Positions 11,208 to 20,190 of a stretch of DNA of 64,000 bases are shown here, one piece after another. Under the pieces are notes generated by a model, which made no database searches, had not been told where the DNA came from, and was given only the letters and a program-made list of their open reading frames with translations. The stretch's first letter is position 1; every line of letters begins with the position of its first letter. Source of the DNA: Levilinea saccharolytica (GTDB lineage Bacteria > Chloroflexota > Anaerolineae > Anaerolineales > Anaerolineaceae); contig NZ_LGCM01000045.1 in assembly GCF_001306035.1 (NCBI RefSeq), forward strand, positions 96,532 to 160,531. The letters run 5' to 3'. A program made the translations under genes and the position numbers.

Positions 11208-13198
11208 GGCCGGAAAAAGCCGTCGGGTGAATGCGAGTACACGCTCAGCCGCCACAGCATCAGGCGCTGATCGGGCCCGCCGCGGTAGCGCAGACGCACA
11301 TAACGAAATTCCCCCTGCTGGGCCAGCGGGTACTGGTAGACCGTCTCCGACACGGTGCGCCGGCGGCCCGCATCCCCGGCGCGTGAATCATAAACCACCT
11401 GCCAGGCTCGCCCGTCGGCCGAAGTCTCCCAGCGGTAATCGCTGAACACCGCCGCGATGCCCCGCCCCTCGCCCTGATAACCGGATTTCACTTCCAACAC
11501 GCTGGCCCGCCGCACATGCCCTAAATCGAGGGTCAGGGTCAGCGGCCCGCTGTTGCCCGCCTGGGCAAAGCGCTCATCCGCGAAGCCGCGCAGCGCCCAT
11601 TCGATCCCCGTCTCTTCCGTAAATGCCGCTGCCCCCTCCGCCACCTGGGCGCTCCGGGCGTAATCCTGGGGCTGGAAGGCCCACAGCAGGCTGACCCCGG
11701 CGAAAAGCCCGCCTGCCATCAGCAGGGCGGCTGCGTAGCGTCCGCCGGAACGCAGACGAGCTTCGGCGGACGGGTCGGGGGCGCGTCCCGGGGAAAATTT
11801 CAGCAGCAGGTAGAACATCACCACCGGCAGGATGTGCAGAACGGCGCGGTTGGCCGAATCGCCGATGCCGTAGCGGTAGGGGTCGCGCAGCCCGCTCTCC
11901 GTCATCAGGAACAGGAAAAACACGCCGATCCCCAGGCTGAAGATGCGCTCGGCGGGCAGCGCGGGCTGGGTCAGGGCCAGCAGACCCAGGCCCAACACCA
12001 CCAGCCACAGCGGCCCCCACCACCAGCCTTTGAAGAGTAGGTTATCGGCCGTCACCCGCAAACTCTGGAGCATGGTCTGCGGCGCGGCCAGGGTGAAGAC
12101 AGCAAAGGCCAGCCCCACCGCGGCCAGTTCCACCCAATGCAGGCGCGGCAGCCAGACGCGCGCCAGGCTGGGCCAGCGCTGCGCCGCTGCCAGCAGCAGG
12201 GCAAAGCCCGCCAGCGCAGCCAGGATGAAGGCCGCGTTCCCAGCATTGAGGTAGTTCGTGCCGCTGGGGCCAAAAAACAGGATGCGCCCCATCCACAGGC
12301 CCGCCAGCGCTAAAAACGGCGCGCATACCCGCAGCAGCCGTGCGGGGGGCACCGCGCCCAGGCTGAGGAAGACCGCCAGCGAAAGTAGCCCGTAGAGGGC
12401 TCCGTCAATGCGCGTCAGGCTCAGGCCGGTGAAGGCCGCCGCGGCCAGCCCCAGCCAACCCGCCTCGGGTTCGCGCTGCGCCCACCACAGGCTGACCATG
12501 CCGGTGAACAGGAATGCGGCGGCCGTCAGATTGTCGTGAATGTGCCCGCTGTGGAAGAGAAACAGGTAACTGGCGGCAAAGCCCCCCAGGGTCAACCCGG
12601 CCGCCGTGCGGGCCGTGCCCGCCTGTGCGCCCAGCGCGCGCAGGCTGCGCACGCCCAGGGTCAAAAACAGGGTGCACAGCGACAGGGCCGTCAGCGGCTG
12701 GTGCAGAACGTGATATTCCGCCCCCACCCAATAGGCCGCGGCTTGCAGCGACACGGGCAGCAGGCTGTTGCCCTGCAAATTGGCCTGCACCGACGCGGAA
12801 AGGCCGTCGAGCACCAGGGCACGGCCGGTCAGAATTTTGACTACACTGTCGCCGGTGGCCTGCGAGAAGTTGAAGCGTGTGCCCAGAGCGGCCAACAGGG
12901 TGAAGAGCAGCCCGCTCCCGGCCAGGACCAGCCCTTGCGCGCGGCTCAGGTTCAGCTCGCCGCGCCGCCGCGCCCAGAGCAGCGCCGCCAACCCCACCGC
13001 CGCCGTCCCCAACCCGGCTGAGATCAGGGTGTAGGGGATGCCTAGCACCAGGATCACTGCCGTCACCGCGGCCCAGGCGGCCGCGCCCAGCAGATAGGCC
13101 GAGCCTGCCAGCACACCCAGCGGCAGCCGCCGCCCAGCCGCCAGCCCCAGGCTCAGCCCCACCAGAAACAACCCCACACTCAAGCCGATCAGGTTCAA
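11204..13198 (-). CDS. Polytopic membrane protein with C-terminal discoidin-like domain
   Basis: A 664-residue protein with roughly 12 hydrophobic segments up to about residue 500. After these comes an extracytoplasmic domain (about 540-660) that looks like an F5/8 type C (discoidin) carbohydrate-binding fold: LTLDLGHVRRASVLEV, then YRWETSADGRAWQVVYDS and RYVRLRYRGG. Such domains usually bind sugars, so a role in envelope glycan handling is possible. The membrane part is not recognised; a GT-C fold is one option. It is convergent with the preceding gene and starts 14 bases after the stop of the minus-strand gene upstream of it, so the two probably share an mRNA. Confidence 0.6.
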   Translation of the reverse strand: MNLIGLSVGLFLVGLSLGLAAGRRLPLGVLAGSAYLLGAAAWAAVTAVILVLGIPYTLISAGLGTAAVGLAALLWARRRGELNLSRAQGLVLAGSGLLFTLLAALGTRFNFSQATGDSVVKILTGRALVLDGLSASVQANLQGNSLLPVSLQAAAYWVGAEYHVLHQPLTALSLCTLFLTLGVRSLRALGAQAGTARTAAGLTLGGFAASYLFLFHSGHIHDNLTAAAFLFTGMVSLWWAQREPEAGWLGLAAAAFTGLSLTRIDGALYGLLSLAVFLSLGAVPPARLLRVCAPFLALAGLWMGRILFFGPSGTNYLNAGNAAFILAALAGFALLLAAAQRWPSLARVWLPRLHWVELAAVGLAFAVFTLAAPQTMLQSLRVTADNLLFKGWWWGPLWLVVLGLGLLALTQPALPAERIFSLGIGVFFLFLMTESGLRDPYRYGIGDSANRAVLHILPVVMFYLLLKFSPGRAPDPSAEARLRSGGRYAAALLMAGGLFAGVSLLWAFQPQDYARSAQVAEGAAAFTEETGIEWALRGFADERFAQAGNSGPLTLTLDLGHVRRASVLEVKSGYQGEGRGIAAVFSDYRWETSADGRAWQVVYDSRAGDAGRRRTVSETVYQYPLAQQGEFRYVRLRYRGGPDQRLMLWRLSVYSHSPDGFFRP

Positions 13199-13211
13199 AG
13201 CGTCCTCCCCC

Positions 13212-14357
13212 TCATTCCCAGGCGCAGGGGTACACCAGCAAATGATCCGCCGTCAGCGCCTCCAGGCAGATACGGACTGCGTCTTCGGCGGGCGTCACGC
13301 GCAGCAGGGTGTAGCGCTGCCATAGGCCGCTGTCGGGATTGCGGATGGATAGGGTATCCTGGGGGCGTTCAGCCAGGGCTTCCAGGCGGCTCACTGGCGG
13401 TGCCTCCGTGGCGCGAGCTTCCACACCGGCCAGACGCCCGGCGTAGGTCAGTTTTTCTGCGCCCAGGCTCAGTTCGCGGGCCAGTTCGGGCCGAACCACC
13501 AAGGTGCTGCCCGCAAAGTGATCGCTCAGGTAGACCAGCAGCGGGTAGGTGGCGAACTCGTAGCCCTCATCCGTGATCAGCTCCATCAGGCTGTTGTCGG
13601 GCTGGCGGTCGAGGTGGTAGTAAGAAAAAGTGTTGGTGTCGTAGAAGCGCGCCGCATGGGTTGTAGTTAATGCCCAGACCGCCGCCATGAAGATCAGCGG
13701 TGTGAGGCGCAGCCAGCGACCGCCCCAAAGGAGCAGCCCGGCCAGCCACAGCCCGCTGCCCAGCCACAGGGACGCGCCCAGGAGGGGATGTTGGGTGAAG
13801 AGGAAATAGCTCATCTGCTGGGGGGTGACCGCACCGGAGAGAAACAACGTCCCCACCCCCACCAGCAGACCCCCACCGCCCCAGGCGAGGATGCGGCGCT
13901 GCGCGGGGGTCAGGCCGGTCTGCGCGGGCTGCGGCCCCAGCGGGGTTTGGCCTGCGCCGGAGGCCAGGAGCCAGCCCGTGAGGGCGGTGAGGGCGCCCCA
14001 CACGGTCAGGAAGGCGCCCGCCGGGCGCAGCCGCAGGGCAAAGGGCTGCACGGCCGCGGAATAGGCTTCCGGCGGCAGGGAGAGGATCACCACAGTGATC
14101 AGATGGAGCAGCCAGCCCAGGGCTGCCCCTGCCCAGACCCAGCTGGGGCGCAGATGGTCCACAAAGCCGCTCAGCCGCGGCCAGCCCTGGCGCAGCCCCC
14201 AGGCGAACAGGGTCAGGCCCGCCGTCAGCAGGGCAAAGGCAGCCGCGCCGGCCCAGGCGATGGTTGTGCGGCCTTGCCCCCAAAAGGCAGCCGCAGTCCA
14301 CAGCGCCGCGGCGGCGGCTGCGGCGGCATATAGGCTCCAGGCGGTACGGTGGTGCAT
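13212..14357 (-). CDS. Unknown membrane protein with soluble C-terminal domain
   Basis: A 381-residue protein: about eight hydrophobic segments to around residue 250, then a soluble region of about 130 residues with no motif I recognise. The frame is open upstream as far as 14606, but that part runs through repeat DNA. The ATG at 14357 is preferred because GGGAGG lies ten bases upstream and a -10 box (TATACT) sits at 14399-14404, which would place the mRNA start near 14392. An ATG at 14396 would lie above that mRNA start. It is first in a two-gene unit with the discoidin-like gene. Confidence 0.55.
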   Translation of the reverse strand: MHHRTAWSLYAAAAAAAALWTAAAFWGQGRTTIAWAGAAAFALLTAGLTLFAWGLRQGWPRLSGFVDHLRPSWVWAGAALGWLLHLITVVILSLPPEAYSAAVQPFALRLRPAGAFLTVWGALTALTGWLLASGAGQTPLGPQPAQTGLTPAQRRILAWGGGGLLVGVGTLFLSGAVTPQQMSYFLFTQHPLLGASLWLGSGLWLAGLLLWGGRWLRLTPLIFMAAVWALTTTHAARFYDTNTFSYYHLDRQPDNSLMELITDEGYEFATYPLLVYLSDHFAGSTLVVRPELARELSLGAEKLTYAGRLAGVEARATEAPPVSRLEALAERPQDTLSIRNPDSGLWQRYTLLRVTPAEDAVRICLEALTADHLLVYPCAWE

Positions 14358-14398
14358 GTGTGCGAACTGCCTCCCAGGGGTGTGGAATTCAGCCATGA

Positions 14399-14404
14399 AG
14401 TATA
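14399..14404 (-). promoter_or_regulatory. -10 box TATACT for the 14357 gene
   Basis: TATACT reads on the minus strand 42 bases upstream of the ATG at 14357, with GGGAGG between. No convincing -35 is visible. Confidence 0.4.
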
Positions 14405-14562
14405 CTACCCCTCTTTTCGATCCGTTGGTTTCATTTTGTGGGGTTAATTGTATAATTAACCCTGGCGGTTCGCCCAGCCCTGTCCTCGCAGCCTTGATCC
14501 GGTAGGGTGCGCTCGCTTTTTGAACGCACCACGCCCCAAAGGGATCCGTACCTTTTGTGGGA

Positions 14563-15251
14563 GAGACTGCTTCGGCCGGGAAGGTCACCCGGCCTCGCAG
14601 TGACACTTCTTGGTGTCATCGCGAGCCGTGAAGCGGCGTGCCCTCGCACTTCGAGGGCGCGGCGATCTCTTCCCTCAGGGTGGAGACTGCTTCGGCCGGA
14701 AAGATCATCCGGCCTCGCAGTGACAAGGTAGGCTGAAGGGATCTGCTCTTTCTGGGTAGAGACTGCTTCGCCCCCAAAGAGCGGGGGCTCGCCCTCAAAA
14801 GGCGAGGGCAAGCAGTGACACTTCTTGGTGTCATCGCGAGCCGCAAAGCGGCGCGGTGATCTCTTCCCTCAAGGTGGAGACTGCTTCGGCCGGGAAGCCC
14901 CGGTAGGGTGCGTTCGTTGTCTGAACGCACCACGCCCCAAAGGGATCCGTACCTTTTGTGGGAGAGACTGCTTCGGCCGGGAAGGTCACCCGGCCTCGCA
15001 GTGACATAGTAGGCTGAAGGGATCTGCTCTTTTTAGGTAGAGACTGCTTCGACCCGAAAACCCATCGGGTCTCGCAGTGACATGTCAATGTGAAGCGGTC
15101 TGCTTTTCTGAGGTGGAGACTGCTTCGCCCCCAAAAGGCGGGGGCTCGCCCCCAAAAGGCGGGGGCTCGCAGTGACATGGTAGGCTGAAGGGATCTGCTC
15201 TTTTTAGGTAGAGACTGCTTCGTCCTCAAAAGGCGAGGGCAAGCAGTGACA
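14563..15251. repeat. Cluster of about eight hairpin repeats, no gene
   Basis: This gene-free stretch holds about eight copies of a unit that begins GAGACTGCTTC and ends CTCGCAGTGACA (or AAGCAGTGACA): near 14563, 14682, 14758, 14878 (truncated), 14964, 15039, 15115 and 15210. The outer ACTGC/GCAGT pair is constant while the inner stem changes with matching partner changes (GGCCGGG/CCCGGCC, GACCCGA/TCGGGTC, GCCCCC/GGGGGC). Two related units of the type GTCATCGCGAGCCG...GCGGCGATCTC lie at about 14612-14676 and 14829-14872. A longer segment around ACGCACCACGCCCCAAAGGG occurs twice (14525 and 14927). The ORFs across this region are by-products of the repeats. Confidence 0.85.
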
Positions 15252-15307
15252 TCAATGGCAGGTTCGCGGCCGCAACGGACCGCACTCTTTCCCAACACAG
15301 GTGAGCG

Positions 15308-17359
15308 TTGCACAACTTCTTACTGCGCATTGCCCGGCTGTTCAACCGCGGCGAAACTTCAAAAGGCTTTCAGGAGCGAGGGGAAAACGTCACCGAGGCC
15401 TTTGCCCTGCTGTACACCGCCCCGCTGGCCCTGGCGGGTGTGGTGTGGCTGATCCTGGCCACCGACCTGGAAGCCCTCCCAGAACAGATTTTTTACCTGC
15501 TGGGGCTGCTGGCGTTATTTTTCCTCTTTGAGCAGTACGATTTCTACACCTATTATGAAATCCAGCCCGGCAACTACGCCTCGTGGCAGGAGAACCTGTG
15601 GAGCCTGGTGCATTGGCCGGCGGTGCTGGTTTTTGGCCCCAACGGGCTGTGGCCGTTTGTGCTGTGGGCCATCTTCAGCCAGATTCTGCGCTGGCGCCGC
15701 GACCGCATTACCCGCTCCAGCCTCAACATCGCCTGGAACCTGACCCTCGACCTCACCCGCGCGGTGCTGCTGGCCCTGGCGGCCCTGAGCATTTACCCCT
15801 TAATCGGCGGCAGCGTGCCCATGACCGGCCTCACCCGCCGCAGCGTGTTCCCGGCCCTGGGCATCAGCCTCATCTGGCAAATCCTGTCTTTCCTGCTGTG
15901 GCTGCCCTACCTGTGGCAGACCGCCAATTTTAACGCCCGCATGCAGAAGGGTTCCTCGATATTTTGGCGTTTTTCGCTCATGACCACCGGCTGGCACCTG
16001 CTGGTGATGCCCTACGCGGTGCTGCTGGCGGGCCTGTTCGTGCAAAACGGCCTGGGTGCCTATCTCTATTTGCTCAGCGGCACCCTGCTGGTCAGCCTGA
16101 TGGCTAATCAGCTCAGCCGCGCCGCTGACCGCAGCCACATGCGTTCGCGCGAGCTGGGTGAGCTGGAACGCCTATCGCAGGCCTTGCTGCTGGCTCCGCC
16201 GGACGCCTCCACCCTGCCGCAGGTGCTGCAGCAGCATATCCCCAGCATGTTCGCCAGCTGTTACGTGGACATTCGTTTGTTCAACGGGGAGACCCTGTTC
16301 CGTTCGGATCACGACAGCCCCGCCGCGGATGAGACCTTTTGGGATTGGGCGCGCAGCGCGGAGCAGTCGCGCGTGTTCCCCCTGGACAGCGTGCTGCCCT
16401 GGAACCAGACCCGCTCCCGTTCGGCGGTGGTGACCGTGCCGATCGTTTTGAAGGATCACCCCGCGCCTATCGGCGCCCTGTTCCTGGCGCGCCAACGCTC
16501 TGCCGAGCAAATTGACGCCACCGTGCCCGCGGCGCAGTCCCTGGCGGCGCAGATTGCCGCTGCGCTGGACGCCGCCCGCATTTACGCCCGCACCCTGGCC
16601 CACCAACGCGTGGAGCAGGAATTACAGCTGGCCGGGGAGATTCAGGCCAGCCTGCTGCCCGATGAACTGCCCGCTCTCAAAGGCTGGGATTTCAGCGCCG
16701 CCCTGCTGCCCGCCCGCGAAACCTCAGGCGATTTTTACGACATCATCCCTCTGCCCAACGGACGGGTGGCCCTGGTGATCGCCGACGTGGCCGATAAGGG
16801 CATGGGCGCGGCCCTGTATATGGCCCTCAGCCGTACCCTCATTCGCACCTATGCCGTGGCTTACCACACCCGCCCCGACTATGTCATGCGCGTGGCCAAC
16901 CAGCGCATCCTCAAAGATACGCGCGCCGATCTGTTTGTGACCGTGTTTTATGCCGTGCTCGACCCCATCAGCGGCGAAATGACTTACTGCAACGCCGGGC
17001 ACAACCCCCCTTGCTGGCTGCGCGCGGATTCCAGCGATACACCCTTGCTGCGCCGCACAGGCATCCCCCTGGGCATCTATGAGGATGTCACCTGGGAGCA
17101 GGTCAGCGTGCGCTTGCAGGCCGGAGACCGTCTGGTGCTGTACACCGACGGCATCACCGAAGCGCAGAACGCCGCTCAGGAATGTTTGGGGGATGAACCT
17201 TTCTACGAGCTGCTGAAAACCCTGCGCGGCCAAAGCGCCGCGGCCATTCACCAGGCGGTTTTAGAAGCCGTGGCGGCGCACAGCGGCGGCGTGGACCAAT
17301 CCGATGACATCACCCTGATGGTGGCGGCCTGCGACGAACTGGGCAGCCCCGCCGAATGA
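15308..17359 (+). CDS. Membrane-anchored SpoIIE-type PP2C phosphatase with GAF-like domain
   Basis: Serine/threonine phosphatase of the SpoIIE/RsbU type, which usually dephosphorylates an anti-anti-sigma protein. The 683 residues comprise about six or seven N-terminal membrane segments (to about residue 270), a GAF-like sensory region (about 300-440) and a PPM phosphatase domain (about 450-683). Phosphatase motifs are intact: ETSGDFYD near 470, IADVADKGMGAALYMA near 491, YCNAGHNPP, LYTDGITEAQN near 612 and SDDITLMV near 665. The start is a TTG after AGGTGA; no better ATG is near the first helix. No anti-sigma or STAS partner gene is adjacent. The membrane part is not a family I recognise. Confidence 0.85.
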   Translation: MHNFLLRIARLFNRGETSKGFQERGENVTEAFALLYTAPLALAGVVWLILATDLEALPEQIFYLLGLLALFFLFEQYDFYTYYEIQPGNYASWQENLWSLVHWPAVLVFGPNGLWPFVLWAIFSQILRWRRDRITRSSLNIAWNLTLDLTRAVLLALAALSIYPLIGGSVPMTGLTRRSVFPALGISLIWQILSFLLWLPYLWQTANFNARMQKGSSIFWRFSLMTTGWHLLVMPYAVLLAGLFVQNGLGAYLYLLSGTLLVSLMANQLSRAADRSHMRSRELGELERLSQALLLAPPDASTLPQVLQQHIPSMFASCYVDIRLFNGETLFRSDHDSPAADETFWDWARSAEQSRVFPLDSVLPWNQTRSRSAVVTVPIVLKDHPAPIGALFLARQRSAEQIDATVPAAQSLAAQIAAALDAARIYARTLAHQRVEQELQLAGEIQASLLPDELPALKGWDFSAALLPARETSGDFYDIIPLPNGRVALVIADVADKGMGAALYMALSRTLIRTYAVAYHTRPDYVMRVANQRILKDTRADLFVTVFYAVLDPISGEMTYCNAGHNPPCWLRADSSDTPLLRRTGIPLGIYEDVTWEQVSVRLQAGDRLVLYTDGITEAQNAAQECLGDEPFYELLKTLRGQSAAAIHQAVLEAVAAHSGGVDQSDDITLMVAACDELGSPAE

Positions 17360-17360
17360 C

Positions 17361-18605
17361 CTAATCGCGCGGGTCTTCCCCCTGCCCGGCGGCGGGTGGA
17401 TTCGGGGCGCGCAGTTGGGGGCGGATGAGACCCAGGACGGGGGTGAGCAGCGCCGAGGAACTGAGCAGCGCCGCCGTGATGGAAACCTGCTGGGCCACCA
17501 GCCCCACCAGCGGCCCGCCGCCAATCTGCCCGATGGCGTCCACCTGACTGCTCATGGAAAGCACGGTAGCGCGCACCTGTGAATCCAGGCGCTGGTTCAC
17601 CCAGGCGGTGTACAGCGGCTCCACCCAATTGCGCAGCACCGAAATGATCAAATACAGCAGCAGCGCGGCTGGAAGCCAACGCGTCACGGCAAAACCCGCC
17701 AGGCTGAGCACAATCCCCGCGCTGGCCGCCGCGATCCAACCCGCCAGACTGCGCAGGCGGGTCACATCCACGCGGCGCTGCACCATCTCCACCGCGGCCA
17801 CCGAAAGCAGCATGGCCGTCCCGCGCAGCAGGCCCATCCACACCACCGGTTCGGCCCACGGAAAGCTGTAATTTTGCAGCAGGTGCGCCACCCACAGACG
17901 GTCAAAGCCCTCGCTGTACAGGCCGTAAAACAGCCCAATCCACAAGATGGCGCGCAAGGCCGGGCGCTGACGAACCGTGCGCAGGCCGCCGCGGAAGGTC
18001 TCGAACATATTGCCCCAGGTGGTGCGCTCGGCGCTGGGGGTGGGCTTAAAGCCGTTTTCGGGCATGGTGAAAATCAGCCCCAGCCCCAGCAAGGCCATCA
18101 GCGCACCGCAGGCCACCAGCGGAAAGGCCAGGTTGACCCGCCCCAAGAGGGTTCCGGCCGCGATGCCCGCCAGGCCGGTGAGCATTTCCAGTTGGCGCGC
18201 CCGCAGGAAGGCCTGGTTGGCGCGTTCTTCGCCGATCTCATCGCTGATCCAGGCTTGCAGCGCCCCGCTGGTGAAGGTGTAGCCCACCCCCCACAATACC
18301 TGGGCCAGCAAGATGGGCACAAAAAAGGGCAGCAGCCCTTCGGTGATGAAGCCCGCTCCCACCAGAAACAGGCCGATGATGATGGACAGGCGGCGGCTGA
18401 AGCTGTCGGCCACCACGCCGGTGGGCACTTCGAAGAGGAACACCGCCGCCTCCAGGGTGGTGCCCACCAGCACCAGCTGCAGCGGGTTGAGCCCCGCCAC
18501 GGTCACCTCGTACAGGCTGGCGACGGTGAAGGCCATTGAAAAACCGAAAGCGGTCAGACCGCTGTAGATTAAGAACAGGGGGTAGGCTGCGGTGCGTTTT
18601 ATCAA
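17361..18605 (-). CDS. MFS transporter
   Basis: A 414-residue protein with about 12 hydrophobic segments and the typical N-terminal pattern of the major facilitator superfamily (IYSGLTAFGFSMAFTVASLYEV, then FEVPTGVVADSFSRRLSI as the loop 2-3 motif). Substrate cannot be told; such proteins are often drug or metabolite exporters. The start is a TTG without a clear ribosome site; a downstream ATG (SMAFTV) would cut into the first helix. It is convergent with the phosphatase gene and lies 24 bases downstream of the DUF92 gene, so it is probably the second gene of that unit. Confidence 0.8.
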   Translation of the reverse strand: MIKRTAAYPLFLIYSGLTAFGFSMAFTVASLYEVTVAGLNPLQLVLVGTTLEAAVFLFEVPTGVVADSFSRRLSIIIGLFLVGAGFITEGLLPFFVPILLAQVLWGVGYTFTSGALQAWISDEIGEERANQAFLRARQLEMLTGLAGIAAGTLLGRVNLAFPLVACGALMALLGLGLIFTMPENGFKPTPSAERTTWGNMFETFRGGLRTVRQRPALRAILWIGLFYGLYSEGFDRLWVAHLLQNYSFPWAEPVVWMGLLRGTAMLLSVAAVEMVQRRVDVTRLRSLAGWIAAASAGIVLSLAGFAVTRWLPAALLLYLIISVLRNWVEPLYTAWVNQRLDSQVRATVLSMSSQVDAIGQIGGGPLVGLVAQQVSITAALLSSSALLTPVLGLIRPQLRAPNPPAAGQGEDPRD

Positions 18606-18629
18606 GAGGATGTGTCCAAAAATGGGATC

Positions 18630-19460
18630 TTAAAAGACAAACCACAGGGCAGCGGCCAGCGCCCCGCTGAGGGTGCACAGGGTGTTGACCCAGTCGTTGC
18701 CCAGCCAGCTCAGGCCGCGCAGGCGGGTGGTGGGCGTGCCGCACAGGTGCAGGGGATGGCGCTCGGTCTCTTTGCCGCAGGCCGGGCAGTGATAAATGGC
18801 CTGCAGGGTGGCGCCCAGGAGCGAATCCACCAGGCTGCCGGCCAGACCCGCTAGGGTCACGGCCGCCAGGGCCGCGGCGATCTGCTCCCAGCCCAGGGCC
18901 AAAAGACCCCCAGGCCAAAACAGCACCGCCAGCAGGGCGATGAACAAGGCCCCGCTGCCGGCCGCCAGCGTGCCAGCCGCGCTGATGCCGCCGGAGGTGC
19001 CGCGCTCCACGCGCTGGCCGGTGGTGATCAGCCGCGGCGCGCTGCGGCTCAACACGCCCAATTCGGTGGCCCAGGTGTCCGCGTTAGCGGCGGCCAGCGC
19101 CCCGGCAAAACCGGCCCACGGCCAAAGCGCCTGTGGAAAGAGCACATGCAGGATCACGAACAGACCGGCGATGCCCCCGTTGGCGGCCACCTGGGCGTAA
19201 TCGCGCTGGGAACCTTTCGAAAATTTCTCGTTGAGGGCTTCCTTGCGGCGGCCCGCGAAGCGCGACAGCCCGCTGGAAGACACAAAAAAGCCCACCAGCA
19301 GCACCGCCCAGCCCAAACCACCCAGGCCAAACACCACCGTGCCCAAAACGGCCGCGGCCAGCGCCCCCGAACGGCTGAGGCTGCGCGCGCGGTAGGCCGC
19401 CAGGGCGATGACCACGGCGGCTGCCAAACCGATGACCAGTTGTATCGCGTTGATCTTCAT
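18630..19460 (-). CDS. DUF92 family membrane protein
   Basis: A 276-residue integral membrane protein matching the DUF92 family. Signature stretches are SRSGALAAAVLGTVVFG near the start, FSKGSQRDYAQVAANGG, and AAANADTWATELGVLS, the last holding the acidic motif shared with CTP-dependent kinases. The plant member VTE6 is a phytyl-phosphate kinase, so an isoprenoid phosphate kinase role is possible here but not shown. Near the C-terminus is a CPACG plus a CGTPT pair, perhaps a metal site. First gene of a unit with the MFS gene. Confidence 0.8.
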   Translation of the reverse strand: MKINAIQLVIGLAAAVVIALAAYRARSLSRSGALAAAVLGTVVFGLGGLGWAVLLVGFFVSSSGLSRFAGRRKEALNEKFSKGSQRDYAQVAANGGIAGLFVILHVLFPQALWPWAGFAGALAAANADTWATELGVLSRSAPRLITTGQRVERGTSGGISAAGTLAAGSGALFIALLAVLFWPGGLLALGWEQIAAALAAVTLAGLAGSLVDSLLGATLQAIYHCPACGKETERHPLHLCGTPTTRLRGLSWLGNDWVNTLCTLSGALAAALWFVF

Positions 19461-19511
19461 GGGCGTGTCACCTTTCGGGCCCGATTATAACAGGCCGGAG
19501 CGTCAGAGATG

Positions 19512-19545
19512 AAAAAACTCCCCTGGCGTTTTGGGCCGGGGGAGT
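19512..19545 (-). terminator. Rho-independent terminator for the 165-residue membrane protein gene
   Basis: On the minus strand an 11-bp stem (19535-19545 with 19517-19527, one wobble) is followed by a run of T (A-run at 19512-19516 on the plus strand). It lies 18 bases after the stop at 19564. Confidence 0.75.
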
Positions 19546-19563
19546 CGGTCGGTTCACAATCGG

Positions 19564-20061
19564 TCAGCCGTTGGCGGGGCCGTTGTAGAAAATCGGCAGG
19601 AAGAAGGTCCAGGCCAGCACCGCCAGCGAACCGATCCAGGAAATATGCACGCCGTAGGCGGCGAAGGGGCCGCCCAGGGTGTAGACCCAGATGATGAAGG
19701 ACACGGCGGAGATGACCACATGCCACCAATCCACCGCCAGTTTTTTCTTGGGGTCTCGTGTGCCGAAAATGCGCAGCAGCACCACGCCGACGAGGCAAAT
19801 GACCGACCACACCAGCAGGCCCACCTTTTGCTCGCTGGGGATCAGGCCGCTGCCCACCAGGTAGAGGCTGATGGCTTCGCCGGGCAGCAGCTTGGTGAGC
19901 TTTTCCAGGAAAAATTCGAACTGCTCTTTGGTGCTGGCGGCCGGAGCCGCAGCCGTGACGGGCGCCGCGGCCGCCGCTGACCCGGGGCGGTCGTGCCGCC
20001 GGGCGGCGGCTTCTCTTCGGGCGGTAACAGCAGGGCTGACAATACGATAGGGTGCAGACAT
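19564..20061 (-). CDS. Small membrane protein of unknown function
   Basis: A 165-residue protein: an Ala/Arg-rich, probably disordered N-terminus (to about 45), then TKEQFEFFLEKLTKLLPGEAISLYLVG and three to four hydrophobic segments. The sequence LLPGE.ISLYL resembles small bacterial membrane proteins of unknown role, but no family can be assigned with confidence. The ATG at 20061 is six bases after GGGAGG and is preferred to a TTG two codons upstream. It has its own -10 box and terminator, so it is a single-gene unit. Confidence 0.6.
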   Translation of the reverse strand: MSAPYRIVSPAVTARREAAARRHDRPGSAAAAAPVTAAAPAASTKEQFEFFLEKLTKLLPGEAISLYLVGSGLIPSEQKVGLLVWSVICLVGVVLLRIFGTRDPKKKLAVDWWHVVISAVSFIIWVYTLGGPFAAYGVHISWIGSLAVLAWTFFLPIFYNGPANG

Positions 20062-20130
20062 CCACAACCTCCCTGTTGACTAAACCCTGCCCGTCCGCGG
20101 GCGGCAAGGCAGGCTGGACACTTCAGAATC

Positions 20131-20136
20131 AGTATA
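20131..20136 (-). promoter_or_regulatory. -10 box TATACT for the 20061 gene
   Basis: TATACT on the minus strand, about 70 bases upstream of the ATG. The -35 region is poor. Confidence 0.4.
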
Positions 20137-20190
20137 GCACAGCGCTGAAAAAACACGCGCTGAAGGAGGGCATGAGTCACCAGGGGAAGG

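Noticed and set aside
14431..15313. Several short frames across the hairpin repeat cluster
   Set aside because: They are translations of palindromic repeats and carry the same peptide many times in different frames.
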